Source of the DNA: Galactobacter caseinivorans | GTDB lineage: Bacteria; Actinomycetota; Actinomycetes; Actinomycetales; Micrococcaceae | Assembly (NCBI RefSeq): GCF_003640665.1 | Contig: NZ_QQXL01000002.1 | Location: 186,001 to 250,000, forward strand | Direction: 5' to 3' | Length of the DNA: 64,000 nucleotides | Shown here: one piece after another, positions 61,368 to 64,000 of the stretch | Position numbering within the stretch: the first letter of the stretch is position 1 | How the letters are laid out: every line of letters starts with the position of its first letter | Position numbers and translations under genes: made by a program | The notes under the pieces: model-generated | Seen by the model: only the letters and a program-made list of their open reading frames with translations | The model's database searches: none | Told to the model about the DNA's origin: nothing

Positions 61368-62528
61368 ATGTCTGCCACGCCCACTCCCGCGCGCCCGTGG
61401 TTCGACCGACCCCTCTCCTTGGGTTCGGTGGCGGGTGTTCCCGTGGCGCTGTCCACGTCGTGGCTGCTCATCACCGTCGGCATGGTGGCCCTGTTCACCC
61501 CGCGGATTCTGGAGAGCCTGCCGACCTTGAGCTGGGTGGCCGCCGCCGCCGTGGCCCTGGCCTACGCCGTGATCCTGGCCATCTCGGTGCTGTTGCATGA
61601 GGTGGCGCACGCGCTGGCCGCGCGCTCGGTTGGCTGGACCGGATCCAGCATCGAGATCACGCTCTGGGGAGGCCACACCAGCTTCCGCGAGGTGGATTCC
61701 ACCCCCGGGCGCTCGCTCTATGTCTCCCTGGTTGGCCCGCTCGTCAATCTCGTGATCGGCGGGGTGGGGCTGTTGCTGATGCAGGGGCAGCCCCTGTACG
61801 GCGTGCCTGGCCTGCTGCTGAGCATGGCCGTGTACTCCAACCTCGCCGTCGGCATCTTTAACGTCTTGCCCGCGCTGCCCCTGGACGGCGGGCGCATCGT
61901 GGAATCCCTGGTGTGGCAGCTCACGGGCTCACAGGCCAAGGGGACCATCGCCGGCGGCTGGGCCGGGCGCATCCTGGTGGGTCTAGGCGTGGTGGCGCTG
62001 GCCGTGTTTTGGGTCCGCGGCGCGCAGGGCCCCTCCCTCATCCTGCTGGTCCTGGCCGTGGTGGTGCTGCTGCCCATCTGGCAGGGCGCCAGCGCCGCGC
62101 TGAAGCACGGACGGCTGCGGCTCTCGCTCGAGCAGGTCAACATTGAGGCCCTCATGTCTCCCGTGGAGATGGTGCCCGCCGGGACCAGCGTGGCCGGCGC
62201 CATTGAGGTGGGCGTCTTGGACGGCACCGTGATTCTGGCCATGGACCCGGAGCGCCAGCACCTGCTGCGCGTCATGCCAGAGGCCGTGCTTGCGGTCCCC
62301 GAGCAGCTGCGCGCGGGAACCCCCGTGACGCGCGCCGGGGTTCCGGCGGACGACGCCGGCGTGGTCACCTTGGGCTCCAACGGCGACGCGCTGGTGCGCG
62401 CGGTCGTCGAATCAGTCAGCGGGACGGTCCTGGTCGTTGATCAGGACGGGCAGTGCATCGGCGCCGTCCGCAGAGAAGTTGTCATCGCGGCCATCGAGGG
62501 CCGCGTACGGAAGGAATCCCAGAAGTGA
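61368..62528 (+). CDS. Site-2-type intramembrane metalloprotease (M50 family)
   Basis: Membrane zinc protease of the S2P/SpoIVFB-like group that cuts substrates within the membrane. The zinc site is HEVAH at residues 77-81 in a membrane helix, and the third ligand is in VLPALPLDGGRIVESL. About six hydrophobic helices cover residues 25-240. The C-terminal part (about 270-386) is a soluble CBS-like region (VLVVDQDGQCIGAVRREVVIAAIEG). I use the ATG at 61368 because of its leaderless -10. The product is 386 residues. Its stop overlaps the trmI GTG (GTGA). Confidence 0.92.
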   Translation: MSATPTPARPWFDRPLSLGSVAGVPVALSTSWLLITVGMVALFTPRILESLPTLSWVAAAAVALAYAVILAISVLLHEVAHALAARSVGWTGSSIEITLWGGHTSFREVDSTPGRSLYVSLVGPLVNLVIGGVGLLLMQGQPLYGVPGLLLSMAVYSNLAVGIFNVLPALPLDGGRIVESLVWQLTGSQAKGTIAGGWAGRILVGLGVVALAVFWVRGAQGPSLILLVLAVVVLLPIWQGASAALKHGRLRLSLEQVNIEALMSPVEMVPAGTSVAGAIEVGVLDGTVILAMDPERQHLLRVMPEAVLAVPEQLRAGTPVTRAGVPADDAGVVTLGSNGDALVRAVVESVSGTVLVVDQDGQCIGAVRREVVIAAIEGRVRKESQK

Positions 62529-63733
62529 ATGACGAGCAGTTCCCCACTCCCACCGGCGCCGACCACCGGCGCGGGCCCTTCCGCCCGGGGGATCGGGTCC
62601 AGGTCACGGACCAGAAGCGGCGCATCAACACCCTGACCCTGCGCATCGGCGGGGAGTTTCACTCCCACGTCGGCGTGCTCTCCCACGACGCGATCATCGG
62701 CCAGCCAGAGGGCTGCGTGGTAGAGAACTCCGACGAGGTGCGGTACCAGTGCCTGCGGCCGCTGCTCAAGGACTTTGTGCTCTCCATGCCACGCGGCGCG
62801 GCTGTGGTGTACCCCAAGGACGCCGCCCAGATCGTCACCATGGGAGACATCTACCCGGGTGCCCATGTGGTGGAGGCAGGCGTGGGCTCCGGCGCCCTGA
62901 CCATCTCCCTGCTGCGTGCGGTGGGAGACGGCGGCAGCGTGCACAGCTTTGAGCGCCGCGAGGAGTTCGCCGATGTGGCGCGTGGCAACGTCACCACCAT
63001 CTTTGGCGCGGTTCCCCCGGCATGGAAGCTCTCGCTGGGTGACTTCCAGGAACGGGTCCTGGAGGAGAAGGCGCCCGGTTCCGTTGACCGCGTGGTCCTG
63101 GACATGCTGGCCCCCTGGGAGTGCCTGGACGCCGTGGCCACGGTGCTGGCCCCCGGCGGGGTCTGGATCAACTACGTGGCCACCGTCACGCAGCTCTCCC
63201 GCGTGGTGGAGGCCATCCGCGCGGACGGCCGCTTCACCGAGCCGGACTCCTTTGAGTCCATGGTGCGCGGCTGGCACGTGGACGGCCTGGCCGTCCGCCC
63301 GGATCACCGCATGGTGGCCCACACCGGATTCCTCATGACCACCCGCCGCCTGGCGGACGGTGCCCAGGGCATTCCCCACGCCAAGCGCGTGAAGGAGGCC
63401 TCCTACTCCGCTCAGGACCTGAGCGCCTGGACCGCGGATCACTCCGAGGAGGCCTGGGTTCCCGAGGCATTGGGGGAGCGCGGCGTGTCCGTGAAGAAGC
63501 TGCGCAAGTCCGGGCGCGAGGCCCTGCGCACCGCCCAGGCCGGCGGCGCCGACGTGGACGAGTTCATGGATCAGGCCATGTCCCGCACCGTCTCTACACC
63601 GCGGGCGCCGCGAGCGGCTGATCCTGAGGCGCAGACCCCGGCGGACACGCAGGCCGCGGAACCCGAGAGTCACGCGCGGCATCGCGGCACCGCGCCGGTG
63701 GTCGAAGAAGGCGAAGGAGACAGCAAGGCATGA
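62525..63733 (+). CDS. trmI: tRNA (adenine-58-N1)-methyltransferase TrmI
   Basis: Methylates adenine 58 in the T-loop of tRNAs, a mark that stabilises them. The product from the GTG at 62525 is 402 residues. The N-terminal beta domain (about 20-90) is followed by the SAM site VVEAGVGSGALTISLLRAVG (about 113-132), the acidic DRVVLDMLAPWECLD, and the family's GGVWINYVATVTQL. The C-terminal 100 residues are an extra basic, then acidic, tail. It sits immediately before the proteasome ATPase gene, as in many actinobacteria. Confidence 0.95.
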   Translation: MNDEQFPTPTGADHRRGPFRPGDRVQVTDQKRRINTLTLRIGGEFHSHVGVLSHDAIIGQPEGCVVENSDEVRYQCLRPLLKDFVLSMPRGAAVVYPKDAAQIVTMGDIYPGAHVVEAGVGSGALTISLLRAVGDGGSVHSFERREEFADVARGNVTTIFGAVPPAWKLSLGDFQERVLEEKAPGSVDRVVLDMLAPWECLDAVATVLAPGGVWINYVATVTQLSRVVEAIRADGRFTEPDSFESMVRGWHVDGLAVRPDHRMVAHTGFLMTTRRLADGAQGIPHAKRVKEASYSAQDLSAWTADHSEEAWVPEALGERGVSVKKLRKSGREALRTAQAGGADVDEFMDQAMSRTVSTPRAPRAADPEAQTPADTQAAEPESHARHRGTAPVVEEGEGDSKA

Positions 63734-64000
63734 GCCAGACCGGGAACCAGGCAGGCGGCACCGAGGCGCCGCACAACGAGCTGGTGGAGGCGCGACGGCG
63801 CGCCCAGGAGCTCTCCTTCAAGCTCACCGAGGTGAGCACGCAGAACACGCGCTTGGTGGATGCCCTGACCCGTTCCCGGGACAAGCTGGACGGCCTGCGT
63901 GCGGCGCTGGAGCATGACGGCGACCTGCCCATGGGCCACGGCGTGATTGTGGCCGTACATCAGGGCGGCACCGCGCTTCCCGGCACGTCCATCGCCTCCG
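63730..64000 (+). CDS. arc: Proteasome-associated ATPase ARC/Mpa, N-terminal part (3' cut by window edge)
   Basis: ARC/Mpa is the AAA+ ring that unfolds Pup-tagged proteins for the actinobacterial proteasome. Only the first 90 codons are in the window and the frame is still open at base 64000. The start ATG overlaps the trmI stop (ATGA). The visible protein begins MSQTGNQAGGTEAPHNELVE and shows the N-terminal coiled coil (about 15-65, EARRRAQELSFKLTEVS), then the start of the OB domain (GHGVIVAVHQGGTAL). The AAA+ motifs lie outside. Identity rests on this coiled coil and on synteny. Confidence 0.8.
   Translation, partial: MSQTGNQAGGTEAPHNELVEARRRAQELSFKLTEVSTQNTRLVDALTRSRDKLDGLRAALEHDGDLPMGHGVIVAVHQGGTALPGTSIAS

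Overview
The window looks like core chromosome of a high-GC actinobacterium, most likely order Micrococcales and close to Micrococcaceae (Arthrobacter/Micrococcus relatives). The lineage evidence is gene content: two mycothiol genes (mshA, mshC), WhiA, OpcA, a Suf operon led by an Fe-S regulator of SufR type, a proteasomal ATPase (ARC/Mpa) start, BioY-EcfA-EcfT biotin uptake, and uvrC-rapZ-yvcK-whiA synteny. Many starts are GTG, many genes overlap by ATGA or GTGA, and many genes appear to be read from leaderless transcripts. There is no phage, insertion sequence, CRISPR array, rRNA or integrase. One tRNA-Leu(GAG) is present. The genus assignment is inference only.

Layout. 1-4101: uvrC (5' cut by the window), rapZ, yvcK, whiA. 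4277-8607: sodA, then lower glycolysis gap-pgk-tpiA and secG. 8785-16344 (minus): pentose-phosphate cluster tkt-tal-pgi-zwf-opcA; the lactonase gene that often follows opcA is absent. 16597-19121: ctaB and ctaA (heme O and heme A synthesis) facing each other across a 0.6-kb non-coding stretch of long direct repeats. 19170-25762: an ABC exporter divergent from sufR-sufB-sufD-sufC and a DUF59 assembly factor. 25852-28770 (minus): bioY-ecfA-ecfT with a zinc peptidase gene coupled to its end. 28916-34070: ABC-F ATPase, SURF1 with two small genes, and two short-chain dehydrogenases. 34195-43001: VanW protein, serB, an ABC ATPase/TSUP/rRNA-tRNA methyltransferase operon, VOC protein, ribosomal protein L31 type B, a rearranged lipoate ligase-like protein and a BenE-type transporter. 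43128-52519: aminopeptidase N and a fatty-acid oxidation block (acyl-CoA oxidase/dehydrogenase, TetR, thiolase, two-domain FabG, MaoC hydratase). 52516-64000: mshA, tRNA-Leu, an M20 peptidase, an acyl-CoA-dehydrogenase fold protein, a methyltransferase, small proteins, uppP, mshC, PAC2, an M50 site-2-type protease, trmI and the start of arc.

How it fits together. The region supplies central carbon flux (glycolysis plus NADPH-producing pentose phosphate), cofactor building (heme A, Fe-S, biotin, possibly lipoyl) and redox protection (superoxide dismutase, mycothiol). It also covers aerobic respiration (SURF1, CtaA/B) and fatty-acid turnover. I did not find a clearly new multi-gene system. The most unusual items are non-coding or structural: the 99-bp direct repeats at 17694-17992, a 40-bp perfect palindrome at 8747-8786, a 31-bp TetR operator, a BioQ-like operator in the bioY promoter, recurrent leaderless promoters, a short-chain dehydrogenase without its catalytic tyrosine, and a lipoate ligase-like protein with its domains in reversed order.
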